The notes under the pieces were generated by a model, which saw only the letters and a list, made by a program, of their open reading frames with translations, was not told the origin of the DNA and searched no databases. This document shows positions 10,938 to 22,237 of a stretch of 64,000 nt of DNA, piece after piece. The DNA comes from Amblyomma americanum (lineage: Eukaryota; Arthropoda; Arachnida; Ixodida; Ixodidae): assembly GCF_052857255.1 (NCBI RefSeq), contig NC_135504.1:136698929-136762928 (forward strand), given 5' to 3'. A program made the position numbers and the translations under genes. Position 1 is the stretch's first letter; each line of letters begins with the position of its first letter.

Positions 10938-11640
10938 TACTGCACCTCTCGTTAATTGGCTAACTTTGATATACCCTTTATAACTCCTAGTGTATATCCC
11001 AGGCAATCATACCCCTCCTTACATACACTATCCTGCCTCGTGCAGTATTAATAAGCTTTGACGTTCTTTCCTTACTTTTTCCGACAATTTGAAATCTTTG
11101 TACACAGCTAGCCGAGCCCTCCTCCACTACAACCAAGTATTCCCGACGAAGTCGGTTCAACGACCCGCCCAGGGGAGAGGGGTGCACCGTTCAGTGAAAC
11201 CCAGACACCCTGAGTAAGTTCGTACACATGTGCTCGTTAGCGTAGCCCACTCCTTCCTTAACGTTCTAGCCCTCGGCTCACCGGAAATTAGTGAGACCCC
11301 CCAAAAGGCGCCTGGTTTGGCCTGTTCGTCGCTGCCAGTGTCATTTGCGCAGCGGCGCCCATCTTTGTGTTTGTGCATTTTGTTTGTGTTTTGTTTGCAC
11401 GTTTTGCTTTCGTACGCCTGTGGTTGCCGTGCTGCCCATGACCCCCGCACCGTCTTCCTCTCCCTTTCTCTCGTTTCGCCATCTTTTTTTACCCCGTCCT
11501 TTCTTACTAGAATAGTTCCCCCCCCCCTTTTTTTCTTTTCTTTCTATTTTTTGCTTCCTCCCCCAATCTTGTCCCTGTCTGCTCCCTACACCCCTATCTT
11601 TATTTTTTTTTTTACTTTTTTGTTCAATTTTTTGAACTGC
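10938..11640 (+). repeat. 3' untranslated region of PLE1, end deleted
   Basis: Continues downstream of the GIY-YIG frame and matches the reverse complement of 30040-30680. Open frames here (for instance 11230-11742) are pyrimidine/purine-run artefacts. The terminal 306 bp present in the right arm (29734-30039), which contain a hammerhead ribozyme and an (AT)n tract, are missing. The junction is near 11635, where the sequence passes directly into the CR1-like element. Confidence 0.7.
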
Positions 11641-11776
11641 AATGAAAACAATGAGCATGTATGTTCGCTAACAATAGTTTACAGACGCATGAAAACAAAG
11701 AGAAGACCCGAGAAAAATAAAGAGAAAAGAAACACTCAATAGGCATACATGGCACCGGCAGACAACAAAGGAACAT

Positions 11777-12720
11777 TTTCATTTTCATTTCATTTTATTA
11801 CTCTCAAGGCCAGTCAGGCGTTACAGAGAGGAGTAGGCAAAAAAATAAATACAAAGAAACAAACAAATAAACAGTTTACAATTCATAAGCATTAACAGTA
11901 TCCTTGAATTTCTGACCATCATTGATGACGACGACGGTGGAGGGCAGGTGATTCCAGTCCGAGGCTGTTCTGGGGACGAAGGAATTTAGATATTGGACAA
12001 TCCTGCACTGTGGAATGTGCACCTTTAGTTGATGATCTCTGCGGGATGATATGTGCACCGGAGGATTAAACAATTACTGCTTTAAGGTTTCATTGCCGTA
12101 ATATATTTTATGAAATGTGCAGAGGCGCGAAATGCGGCGCCGTATGGCAAGATCCGGAAGATTAAGCGTTCTTTTCATTTCTGAAACACTTTCATGGCGG
12201 GAGTAATTGGACATTATGAACCTTGCAGAGCGATTTTGGATGGATTCAAGCAGCCCAATGAGAGAGTTAGTGTATGGGTCCCACACTGGAGCAGCGTATT
12301 CAATTTTTGAACGGACGAGTGTTTTGTAGAGCAGTAGTTTCACAGGGATAGGGGCAAGGGAAAAGTTACGACGGATGAAGCCAAGCATGCGGTTGGCCTC
12401 GTTAGTAATATATTCAATGTGAGCCTTCCAGGACAGATCATCTGTTATTTGAACTCCAAGGTACTTATACTTGGTAACTTGGGTCAGTGGGGTGTCGTCG
12501 AGAGAGTATGAGCACGGAATGTTGTGATTAGTCGTGCGCGTAATTCTCATTAATTTACATTTGTTAACGTTTAGTTTCATAAGCCAGGTATTACACCAAG
12601 TTCCAATTATATTCAGATCATTTTGAAGAGCACATGCATCATCTTGGTTAGTAACTTCTGTGTATAAAACACAGTCATCAGCGAAAAGTCTTATTTTGGA
12701 AGTAACTGAGGAAGGAAGAT
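11777..12720 (-). mobile_element. Non-LTR retrotransposon fragment, private insertion in left arm
   Basis: On the minus strand an open RT frame enters near 12720 with LFADDCVLY (catalytic FADD intact) and runs to a stop at 12074 through YKYLGVQITDDLSW and AAPVWDPY motifs. A C-terminal segment with FVPRTASDWNHLPS follows (11876-12073). The 3' end (11777-11850) is A/T-rich with an AATAAAAT-like end. The right arm at 29595-29610 shows the empty site: GCAACC and GAACAT lie next to each other there. The element is thus a 5'-truncated insertion of about 944 bp, younger than the inverted repeat. The RT has lost motifs upstream of FADD. Confidence 0.85.
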
Positions 12721-14678
12721 CATAAATGCAACCTGGCTATATATTAACAAAATACATTTTTAACTCGCTTGGTTTAACACTATCCAAAACTTTGTGCTTA
12801 TTAAGAGTGGTCGGTAAATTGTGTTCAAGCGTTTGTAGTTTATAATTAATTCGAAAATATGGAATATACCAGAGATCGGTATTTCAGGTGTAGAGTCGAT
12901 TCGAAGCAGTCCTTAAATGTGTAGTACGTATTAAGAAATCTCTATAAGCAGGAGAAGAATGGTAAAATGCGGAAAACATATATATGTTCAAAACGAATGA
13001 TGTTATAATTTCTAAAAGCAGTTTGCGTTGGAGAGACAGATAAGGAAGGTTTGCAATGTAGCGGATCATTTTCTTCTGCAGAACCTGTATTTTTATCACA
13101 TTTGATTTTGTGGTGTTGCCCAAACAGAGTTACGGAACCGAAAAGAGCATGATAAATTTGAATTTTCACGAGAGTGGGAAGGAGCCATCGACATCGTGTT
13201 AGAACACCTGCTACTGAAGAGAGCTTTTTGCAAATATTTTCCACATGTCGATCCCACCTGAGATGCGACGAGAAAGTAACTTAAAGGATTTTGTGGCTGT
13301 CTACAATTTGAATTTCTTGACCTGCGTATTTAGGAGCGCGTTGTAGTTCGACTGGCTTGTTCCTTGCACGGAAAATCATTACCTTAGTCTTTGTAGGGTT
13401 TATTTGTAGGCAATTAGAAGAGGACCAGTTCTCTAGTTTCGTAAGGATTACGTTGCACTCTTCAATTAACTTGTTTATGTCGTGACCAGGGATTAGTAAA
13501 CTGCTATCATCGGCGTATATAATAAATTTCGCTTTGTAATAAATATGCACAATGTCATTTATATAGATGTTAAAAAGCATCGGGCCCACAATGCTGCCTT
13601 GAGGCACACCATTTCGTACCGCCAGAAAAAAAGACTGATGGTTGTGGATATAGACAGATTGTTTTCGATTTTGCAGGTATGATTTCATGAGGTCTAAAGG
13701 TGTTCCACGAACTCCGTTTTGAGAAAGTTTATGAGTTAAAATTTGATGGTTTAGGGAATGGAAAGCCTTACTAAAATCAATGAAGAGTCCGACAGTGAGA
13801 ATACCTGCTTCAGTGTTTTGCAGGATACATTCCTTAAGTGATAACAAAGCCGTTTCCGTCGACTTTCCTTTTCGGAAGCCAAATTGAGCATCAGGCAGGA
13901 TTTGTTTTGCATTAAAAAAGTTCACTACACGGGAAAAGATTACTTTTTCCAAACCCTTTGAAAAGACTGGAATCACAGATATTGGTCTATAATTGGACAC
14001 TACATCTTTATCTCCCCCTTTAAGCACAACTGTCACTCTTGCTTTCTTCATTTATTCCGGGTAAACTCCCGTTTCAATTAACAAATTGAAGATGTATGCA
14101 AGCACAGGTGCAATATATAATAGTACATATTTGACTGGTTTTATCTGAATATTGTCAACATCTAAGGCTTTGCTATTATTCAAATTCATAAAGGTCTCAT
14201 TGGTGGGCTCAAGGAAAAGGCTTTCGAAAGGGCTACAAGATGAAGGAACTTCAGGTAGATGCATCATAGGTAAATGGGTGGTTAAAAAATTGTTGTTTAA
14301 ATGGCCAGCAAGAGCCTGACCGGATAATTCAGAGCCCTTATAGATTATTCGTTGAGCTGGCGCATTTTTCGTATTGCGACGTAACAAGTTATCTACAACT
14401 TTCCACAGTGTCTGAATTTTTCACTCTAACATCAGAGAACAGTTTTTGATGATACACACTCTTAGCACGCTTAAGCTCAGCATTTAGATTATTTCTTGTT
14501 TTTTTTAATAAGAGATTCAAGAGAGCAATTATTTAAAAAGGCATAGTACTTGTTTTTGCTCTTTATCATTCTTCTAAGCTCTGGCGTGATCCATGGTTCT
14601 CTTATTCGTTTAGACTGCTTAATGTTCTTTATATATTTCTACAAAAACCTTGATAAACGCTGAATATGCATTATTTGA
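12721..14678 (-). pseudogene. CR1-like non-LTR retrotransposon, left-arm copy
   Basis: The RT frame 13281-14051 keeps all core motifs: NYRPISVIPVFSK, FGFRKGKSTETA, FIDFSKAF, NGVPQGSIVGP and IIYADDSSLL. Upstream, 14052-14387 gives the region before the RT (NNSKALDVDNIQIKPVK), separated by a stop at the segment boundary. Downstream (12884-13244) the thumb/C-terminal part is frameshifted. No endonuclease domain is present. The same element lies inverted in the right arm (24770-26043 and 28918-29600, split by an RTE). The Gypsy element at 14683 sits directly at its 5' side. Confidence 0.85.
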
Positions 14679-14682
14679 GTCC

Positions 14683-15720
14683 TGTGATGACCCCCCCATA
14701 ATGAGCAGGTCAACACGGGACGGAGAGGCAAAGAGACACCGTATGGCTCAGTTTAAACAAACAGATATATTCAGTAATTACACATGATTAAGATTATACA
14801 TCAGAGGCTGGGGCGTCCGAGCTTACGTGCCGACGACTTCATGGGGACGATGGAGGGGCTCCGGAGTTGAGCTCGCACGGTTGCTGGCAGAAGCTGCACG
14901 CCGTCGGGCTTCGGCGCTGAAGGGCCCCTTGGCGAACGATGCCGTCCTGCGCGTGCCTTCTTCGGTACTCCTTGTCGATTTTTATATCCTCTTATCCCCA
15001 CACTCCCTAGGGTGAGGACGCCCACGCCGGAGTGGGGGGGGGCCTAGGGCTTTCACTTGGGCGCACAAACACCCCACCGCACTTATGGTCTCGCCCCCCT
15101 CACGTGTTGAGTCCGAGGGAAAGAAGGTTGTCTTCGAGGTAGCGCATAACGTCCGCTGTGGTAAGGCGCGCGCTGGCCCGCTGTCGGTTCCCGCGGGTCA
15201 CCGGCCTCCGTTCTCCATCAAATGACACTCGCCCCTCAAGGCCGGAACGCGAGGTAACTAAAAGGCCGGGAAAGTGGTCCCTTGTCCTGGGATGTGCTCG
15301 GGAGGGTTGATTGATGATGCCCGCCGTCTTGCCACGGGGCCAGGCCCGCCGAAACGAGGCCGCCCTGGAACGGCCACGGCAATTGGGGATGATAACGCCC
15401 GTCTCCCCGCGGCGGCGGCGGCGGCGGCGTTCGACTCGTGCCGACACTATGGAAAGGGGGTCCGGTTGGTGTTAAACCCCTTCGTTCTGGTCGTCACTCT
15501 CAAAGAGTATGGCTCGGTAATTGATGATGCCGCTGTCATCTGGGTCGTCTCCGTGCGGTCCACGGCGGCAGGCCCAAAAGCAATCTCACTCAAGTTGCTT
15601 GCAGCCATATACAGTAGAAACATGAAAGGGGGTCCGGTTGTGCTTTCGCCGCCACTGGGGGCTCCGTCTACGCCGCGCCGTCGAACGCGGCACCTCGTAG
15701 CACACACAAGGAACGTCACA
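14683..15720 (-). repeat. Gypsy 3' LTR
   Basis: 1038 bp, matching 21211-22233 (1023 bp). Much of the length difference is a GCG-repeat expansion near 15408-15428, absent from the other LTR. It begins TGTGATGACC and ends GAACGTCACA on the plus strand. The open frames predicted inside (for example 15274-15759) occur in both LTRs but have no recognisable domain. Confidence 0.95.
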
Positions 15721-15734
15721 CTCGCTCACCCTCC
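15721..15734 (-). promoter_or_regulatory. Likely polypurine tract of the Gypsy element
   Basis: On the minus strand the 14 bases directly before the 3' LTR read GGAGGGTGAGCGAG, 12 of 14 purines, in the position where plus-strand DNA synthesis is primed in LTR elements. The match is imperfect, so this is a positional call. Confidence 0.45.
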
Positions 15735-16213
15735 AGAAGAATGTTCTCCGAACATTTGAGTCCATGCAGCTCCCCCTGTCTTTCTGAATCGCCTCGCACA
15801 GTGCGTCCGACAAAACACTTTTCGCTGCACTCAACACCACTGCACAACACCATATGCCTCCGCTGTCATAACTGGCGTCTCCAGGGGCAGCACTGATCTT
15901 CTTTTACAGATAAACATGAAACTCAGCCCCCAAGCCTCTCCTTTCTAGTCCAAACTGGACGAAATAAATTTACCACAGTTACAAAGGAGCTTCCACTTCT
16001 AGCTCGATCACGGCACAGACAAAAATATAGATAACGAAAGGAAGTAGGGCAGGTTCTGCATGCGCTCCGCATGCTCTCCTGTGAAGGTGTTACTTAATGA
16101 CAGAAAGGTTTAACTACCAACTCCGATAACTTAACACATAAGCACATAGCAATGTTATGAGCTGCGGCATTACACAATTCTAACCAGTTCACAACTCCGC
16201 TCTGTTTAGGCCA
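15735..16213 (-). other. Untranslated region between pol stop and polypurine tract
   Basis: No env-like frame, membrane segment or other coding signal is seen between the end of pol (16214) and the 3' LTR. It is probably 3' untranslated sequence of the Gypsy element. Confidence 0.6.
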
Positions 16214-18808
16214 TTAGTCCGACTTAGCTTTCCGATGTCGCCGCGGATATCGGCCTTCATGAGTCATACTAAGTAAGTCTGTGACCCTTTGTCTGCTTTG
16301 GGACTCGCGAGGGCTCGTGGCAGGAGCCTCTCCTGGCGTTATCTGCGCGGCAACCTCGCGCGCTTCTTCTTCTAGCAATTCATGAAGTAAATCCGGTGGC
16401 ATTCCGGCCGTCACCTCTGGCGCCTGCCGAAAAAATGCAGGAGAGGGCGTTTCTTGCGAACTATCTGCGCGCTCCGCTTCACTTCTGTCCCCATCAAAAT
16501 CCGCGCTTTCCCTTTCCTCATTTCGTGAAAACTGAACCGGTGCCGACTTGAGGCGATTTGCGTGTATCCTTATCAAGCGCCGGTTCACGTCTCGGACTCT
16601 GAAGTTTACCGGAGAAAGCTTCTCGACAACCTCGCACGGTCCTCTCCACTTCGTCTGGAACTTACGAGCTAGCCCAATCTGCCCTTGGCAGTTTTCAATG
16701 TACACGCTGTCCCCCACATCAAACGGCGCGTCTCTAGCACTGCGATCGTGCACCTCCTTCCTGCGCTTCGCCGCTTTCTTTAAGGCCTCCTTTGCGATGT
16801 CCCTCGCCACTTGCAATCGCGATTCTAGCTCAACCTTATAGTCGTCCAGTGAAGCGTATGGGACACGACGGGGGCCCTCTGGCACTTCACTAGGCTGGTC
16901 CGGGTCTCGGCCGTAGAGAAGAAAGAATGGCGATTCGCCCGTGCTCTCGTGTGCTGCGGAATTGTAGGCAAACATTGCATACGGGAGCCACAAGTCCCAG
17001 TCCCACTGGTCGCGCGAAACAAAATGCGACAGGAACCCGGCCACGGTTTGGTTCAGTCGCTCCACCGCGCCGTTGCAAGCCGGATGGTACGGTGTTGTCT
17101 GCTTCTTAGCGATCTTAAGCAGCTTGCAAACTCTCCTCATTAGCTGCGACACGAAGTTTGTTCCCCGATCTGTCAAGAGTTGCCTCGGGGGTCCATGTCG
17201 GAGCACGATCTGTTCGACAAACGCTCTTGCAACCGTGTCTGCCTTCTGATCGGGGAGTGCTACCGCTTCCGCGTATTTTGAAAGGTGATCGACAAATACT
17301 AAAATGTACTTGTTTCCGGAAGTGGTCGTGGGCAATGGGCCCATTATGTCCATACCTGTCCGCTCGAAGGGAGCCGAAACCTCAGGGAACGGCTGAATTG
17401 GAACTGGTCTTCGTCCCTTGGGTGTTTCTCTTTCGAGACAGGAATGACACTTCGCACAGTAGTCTCTAACATCCTGTCGCATGCCACTCCAAAAGTACAA
17501 ACGCTCCACACGCCTGCGTGTCTTCGCTACGCCAAAATGACCGGCGCATGGCGCATCGTGAAACGCGCGAAGAACCCTTTCTGTCCACGACCGAGGTATG
17601 ACGACTCTCTCCCAAGCGGTTTTCTCTGGTCTCCCTTTCCTGGTTGGCCTCGTGCGCCGACACAGGGTGCCGTCTTTGCCAATGAAATAACCTAGCTGTT
17701 CGGGGTGAGACGGTGCGCCCTCTAAGCTTTCGATTATTCGCTTCAGGTCAGAATCTTTGCACTGCTCTGTGCGTAATTCGGCGGGGTCGACTACGGGGAC
17801 AAACTCATCTATAGCTGCCACGGCAGCTGTGCGGCTGAGTGCATCAGCATTCAGATGTGTCTTTCCTGACTTGTGCTCAACTTCAAAGCAGTATTCCTGC
17901 AGGTGTAGATTCCATCTAGCGAGTCGCGAGCTAGGGTCCCTGACACTCATCACCCATTTCAGAGGATGGCAGTCTGTGACTAGCTTGAACTTGCGGCCGT
18001 AAAGGTAGCATCTAAAGTGCTTTACTGCCCAGACAACGGCGAGGCACTCCCTTTCCGTAGCTCCGTACTTTTGCTCTGTGGGGCTCAGCTGTCGGCTAGC
18101 AAAAGCAACGGTATGTTCTTTGCCCTCGATAACCTGAGATAGCACGGCACCAACTGCGAACTTTGACGCCTCTGTGGCCATAACGAAGGGCAAATTAAAA
18201 TCCGGGTGGCGCAACAGCGGTGCACTCATTAGCTTCCTTTTCAGGGCCCCAAAAGCATTCTCCGCGTTTTCGTCCCAGCGAAAGGCGACATTTTTGGCTG
18301 TTAAGGCGGTGAGCGGCTTAGCGAGCTTGGCGAACTCCTCTATGTGCCTTCGGTAGTAACCGATCAGGCCGAGAAACTGCCGGACCTGGCGGACGCTAGT
18401 CGGGGATGGAAAATCCGAGACACACCTTAGTTTCTCAGGGTCCGGTCGCACGCCGTCAGCTGAAACAACGTGCCCGAGGTATTTCACCTCGTTTTTGAGG
18501 AATTGGCACTTAGAGGGCTTCAGCTTGAGACCCGCTCCTCTTAGTCGCACCAAAACCTGCTCAATATCGCCCAAATGGTTCTCAAAACTGTCACTGTATA
18601 TGATTATGTCATCCATATACACGAAGCACAGCCTCCCCAGAAGACCTGCCAGGATAACATCGGCGGTTCTCTGCCAGACAGCAGGGCTGTTGGCCAGACC
18701 CATCGGCATTCTTTTCCATTCATAGTGCCCTGAGGGCGTGTTGAATGCCGTTTTCTCGGCATCTGCCGGATCCATTGCTATCTGCCAGAATCCCGCCGCC
18801 ATTTCCAT
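16214..18808 (-). pseudogene. pol: Gypsy pol, part 2: reverse transcriptase, RNase H, integrase
   Basis: 864 codons open on the minus strand. RT palm has YMDD at residues 64-67 (FVYMDDIIIY). RNase H follows at about 205-325; its first acidic position is ATEAS, Glu where TDAS is usual, then VTDCHPL (D279) and LNADALSR (D322). The integrase zinc finger has H417, H424, C451 and C454. The integrase core shows the DD35E triad D487 (GMDIMGP), D547 (LTDRGTNF) and E583 (NGAVERLN). A GPF/Y-like block (WRGPCEVV) comes later, with a Ser/Glu-rich C-terminus and no chromodomain. The N-terminal RT motifs are in the other frame (18778-20061), so a frameshift near 18800 splits the polyprotein. Confidence 0.95.
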
Positions 18809-20061
18809 ACCGTGAAGTACCTGGCAGAGCCCAGCTGAGAAAGCGTCTCCTGTATATTGGGGATGGGGTATGGATCGATGCGAGTTAAGGCATTTAGTTT
18901 GCGGTAGTCCACTACCAATCGATACGAGCCATCTGGCTTTTCCACCAATAGTGCTGGTGCTCCCCAGGGTGACTTTGAGTGTTCGACAATGCCGCGATCA
19001 ATCAGGTCCTGCACCCGCCGCTCCATCTCCTCACGTTGGGAGTAAGGAATCCTGTACGCACGCTGGTAAACGGGCGATGAAGTGCCGGTTTCTATCATGT
19101 GCTTTATAACGCCCCAGCAGCCCAAATCCAGGTTGGACGCGGCGAATACCTCCGAGTAGTCGTTCAGCAAACCAGCCAGAGCCTCCCTCTCCCTGGAGTT
19201 TACGTGAGAAAGATCGAACGACACCTTTGGAGCAGCCGAAAGACTAGCATGCTCTACAGTTGCGAGTACCGTATCGGTGGGCTCACGTTTCTCTATCGCA
19301 GAGGTGAAGAAAGCCAATGTTTTGTTCTTGGGAAGGCTCAGTGGCTGCTGGCTACAGTTAACAACCCGTAGGGGCACTCTGTGGGCGTCATTAACTCTCA
19401 CGAGGCACGCGGCTGCCTTCAGGCCATTGCTGAAAGAGTCGACCGGCTCAAGCCCTGCCACGGCGCCGCTCTCTACATCTGAAGGCACAAACGCGTACAA
19501 AATGTGCTCCGACCAAGGAAGAACGACCGCCTCATCGACCAGCCTGACGGCAACCCGCGAATATACCTTCTCCAATGATCCCACTGTTTGACGGGTATCA
19601 ATATCGGTAATGCGAATCTCAGCCCCTCTCCTGTTCAAAAACGGAACTTTTGAGCCGCCCGCATTAACCTCTTCCTCAGAGAATGAGACTACTACCTTCC
19701 CTTTTCTCAAAAAATCCTGCCCTAATATACCTGACACTCCGCTTGGCAGAGACACCGTGTCCGGGCATACGTAGCAGGGGTGCTCCAATGCAATTCCGCC
19801 GAGAGAGAAGTGTAACCGGTAGAGTCCACTTATGCCAAGAGGATCCCCCGTTATGCCTACAAATTTGGTTGCCATACCACCAGACGCTTCCAACACCTCG
19901 AGGTCCCCCTTCCTTCGAAGCGTGTTAAAACTGCTCTCCTTAAGCAATGTCACCTTTGACCCCGAATCTATCAACAATTCCATGCAACAACCATTTAACT
20001 TGCAACGCACAACAGGGCATGCCTCGTCGGCCACACAAACTACCACCACCTCATCATCCAC
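18778..20061 (-). pseudogene. pol: Gypsy pol, part 1: protease and N-terminal reverse transcriptase
   Basis: The frame starts 38 bp after the gag stop. It holds an aspartic protease with LLIDSGSKVTLL near residues 29-40 and a later GILGQDFL block. The fingers of RT follow: QRAYRIPYSQREEME, IVEHSKSPWGAPALLVEKPD, YRLVVDYRKLNALT. It passes into a wrong frame after SARYFTV near 18808. A single-base loss just before the AAGFWQI block explains the break. With part 2 it would form one protease-RT-RNase H-integrase polyprotein. Gag and pol would be separate frames or joined by recoding. Confidence 0.93.
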
Positions 20062-20098
20062 TGCTCCCTCCCCATGCTCCTCAGGATGGGGAGGACTA

Positions 20099-21041
20099 TC
20101 TAGTTTTTTGTCTCGGTATCTGGAGCCCCGCTGTAGGCTTGCTTAGGGCGTGTCTCGCCTGCTTCTCTTTGTGGCTCCCCACGGCGCACGTTTTGGCAGA
20201 ACCTGGCGATGTGTCCGCGACCCTGGCAAGCGAAGCATACGATTTCTTCAAAATCTCACATACCGCGCCTGTAGCTTTGTGGCGGTCTCCGGTTTCCCGC
20301 GAAAGGGCGCTGTTGAGCGCGCGCTTCAACCTGGCGTTCCACCTGCTGAGATAGCAGCCGTTCTAAGCGATCTAACCGCTCTGTCAAGAGAGCAACCTCA
20401 GGGTTGAGCACCGCTCTCTCTATGACGCGTACTCTCGCTGCGGCTGTGGATAACGCCTCATTTCGTTCCTCATCCAATGCGGCCGCCACGGCTTGGTCGA
20501 AATTGCTCGGCTTGCGCGAGAGCACGAACCGGCGCACGGGGTCTTGCAGACCAGCCACGAACAAAGCGGTCATTTCCTCTTTAAGTAGATCTTCCGCGTA
20601 TTTCTTCCTTAGCTGGTCCCCTTCCTCCTCCCTGCTTAATGTATCGCGTGCTAGGCGCTGAAGCCGCGACGCAAACGTTCGCACGTCCTCCCCTACCATC
20701 TGTCCGGCGTCACGGAACCTCTGTACCCGCACGTGACGTGGTTCAGTGTCGAAATGCTCAAACGCGAGCTTCTTAAATTCCGCAAATGATTTTGTGGATT
20801 TTACTTTTTCGTCTCGCCATGCAAAATCATGAGCAGCTCCTGCCATCTTACACCTCGCCATTCCCGGCATTTGGGCATCGGGCCATCCCCCCATTTTCCC
20901 AATCTCTTCTAGCATGGAAAAGAAATCGCAGATTGGAACCCCTGTTTTATCTCCTGTAAACGTCGGAATGACACTTCCTAATGCCAGCATGCTTGCTCCG
21001 AGCGACGGTTGTGGAGTGGGAGCTCCCTCAGATACAGACAT
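20099..21041 (-). pseudogene. gag: Gypsy gag with in-frame TGA before the zinc knuckle
   Basis: The first 261 codons (20256-21041) encode a capsid-like protein: an FTGDKTG start region, FAWRDEKVKS, RFRDAGQMVGEDVRTFASRL (typical Gypsy capsid), then a C-terminal coiled-coil stretch LTERLDRLERLLSQQVE. A TGA at 20256-20258 ends this frame. The same frame continues with a CCHC zinc knuckle (C-x2-C-x4-H-x4-C, CFACQGRGHIARFC) and a Pro/Gln-rich tail to a TAG at about 20099-20101. The zinc knuckle binds the RNA genome in such elements. The TGA is most simply a point mutation; stop readthrough cannot be excluded. Confidence 0.9.
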
Positions 21042-21193
21042 TTTTCTTTCTATTTTTTTTCACTCAAGCCCTCCGGTGCCTCAAGCCTCTCAAATGGGGG
21101 TAAAAGTCCCACAATCAGTCTTGTGATTCCCTTTTGATTACAATTTTGAAGTCATGAATGTCGCAGCATTCAGAGGACATTTGCTTTTGAGAC

Positions 21194-21209
21194 CCCACTT
21201 CTGACACCA
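21194..21209 (-). other. Gypsy primer binding site, tRNA-Leu type
   Basis: One base inside the 5' LTR the minus strand reads TGGTGTCAGAAGTGGG. This 16-base stretch is complementary to a CCA-ended tRNA whose 3' end is CCCACTTCTGACACCA, which from memory fits animal tRNA-Leu. Position and length are right for priming minus-strand DNA synthesis. Confidence 0.85.
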
Positions 21210-21210
21210 G

Positions 21211-22233
21211 TGTGATGACCCCCCATAATGCGCAGGTCCACACGGGACGGAGAGGCAAAGAGACACCGTATGGCTCAGTTTAAACAAACAGATATATTCA
21301 ATAATTACACATGATTAAGATTATACATCAGAGGCTGGGGCGTCCGAGCTTACGTGCCGACGACTTCATGGGGACGATGGAGGGGCTCCGGAGTTGAGCT
21401 CGCACGGTTGCTGGCAGAAGCTGCACGCCGTCGGGCTTCGGCGCTGAAGGCCCCCTTGGCGAACGATGTCGTCCTGAGCGTGCCTTCTTCGGTACTCCTT
21501 GTCGATTTTTATATCCTCTTATCCCCACACTCCCTAGGGTGAGGACGCCCACGCCGGATGGGGGGGGGGCTAGGGCTTTCACTTGGGCGCACAAACACCC
21601 CACCGCACTTATGGTCTCGCCCCCCTCACGTGTTGATTCCGATGGAAAGAAGGTTGTCTTCGAGGTAGCGCATAGCGTCCGCTGTGCTAAGGCGCGCTCT
21701 GGTCCGCTGTCGGTTCCCGCGGGTCACCGGCCTCCGTTCTCCATCAAATGACACTCGCCCCTCAAGGCCGGAACGCGAGGTCACTAAAAGGCCGGGAAAG
21801 TGGTCCCTTGTCCTGGGATGTGCTCGGGAGGGTTGATTGATGATGCCCGCCGTCTTGCCACGGGGCCAGGCCCGCCGAAACGAGGCCGCCCTGGAACAGC
21901 CACGGCAATTGGGGAAGATAACGCCCGTCTCCCCGCGGCGGCGTTCGACTCGTGCCGACACTATGGAAAGGGGTCCGGTTGGGCTTAAACCCCTTCGTTC
22001 TGGTCGTCACTCTCAACGAGTATGGCTCGGTAATTGATGATGCCGCTGTCATCTGGGTCGTCTCCGTGCGGTCCACGGCGGCAGGCCCAAAAGCAATCTC
22101 ACTCAAGTTGCTTGCAGCCATATACAGTAGAAACATGAAAGGGGGTCCGGTTGTGCTTTCGCCGCCACTGGGGGCTCCGTCTACGCCGCGCCGTCGAACG
22201 CGGAACCTCGTAGCACACACAAGGAACGTCACA
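21211..22233 (-). repeat. Gypsy 5' LTR
   Basis: 1023 bp, near-identical to 14683-15720. It ends GGAACGTCACA on the plus strand and is followed by the 4-bp duplication GTCC (22234-22237). As the 5' LTR of a minus-strand element it should hold the promoter; I could not single out a TATA box with confidence. Confidence 0.95.
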
Positions 22234-22237
22234 GTCC

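Larger units (their letters stand above)
14683..22233 (-). mobile_element. Gypsy (Ty3-like) LTR retrotransposon, full-length but inactivated
   Basis: A 7.55-kb element in minus orientation: 5' LTR 21211-22233, primer binding site 21194-21209, gag 20099-21041, pol 16214-20061, purine-rich tract beside 15721, 3' LTR 14683-15720. Both LTRs begin TGTGATGACC and end GTCACA on the plus strand (TG...CA). It is flanked by GTCC at 14679-14682 and 22234-22237. The other inverted-repeat arm (about 24750-24762) shows the uninterrupted target. The first ~280 bases of the LTRs differ by 6 substitutions and 1 indel, so insertion was fairly recent. There is no env frame. Two coding lesions are visible (an internal TGA in gag and a frameshift in pol). 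Confidence 0.95.

Noticed and set aside
11230..11742. 170-codon frame with many Phe/Leu/Pro, repeated at 29968-30438
   Set aside because: It translates pyrimidine-rich PLE1 3' untranslated DNA; the other strand gives an equally long Lys/Arg-rich frame.
15274..15759. 161-codon plus frame in the Gypsy LTR and a similar one at 21952-22347
   Set aside because: Antisense to the element, inside LTRs, no domain; conserved only because LTRs are near-identical.
15735..16213. Possible env gene making the Gypsy element an errantivirus
   Set aside because: No frame with signal or membrane segments lies between pol and the 3' LTR.
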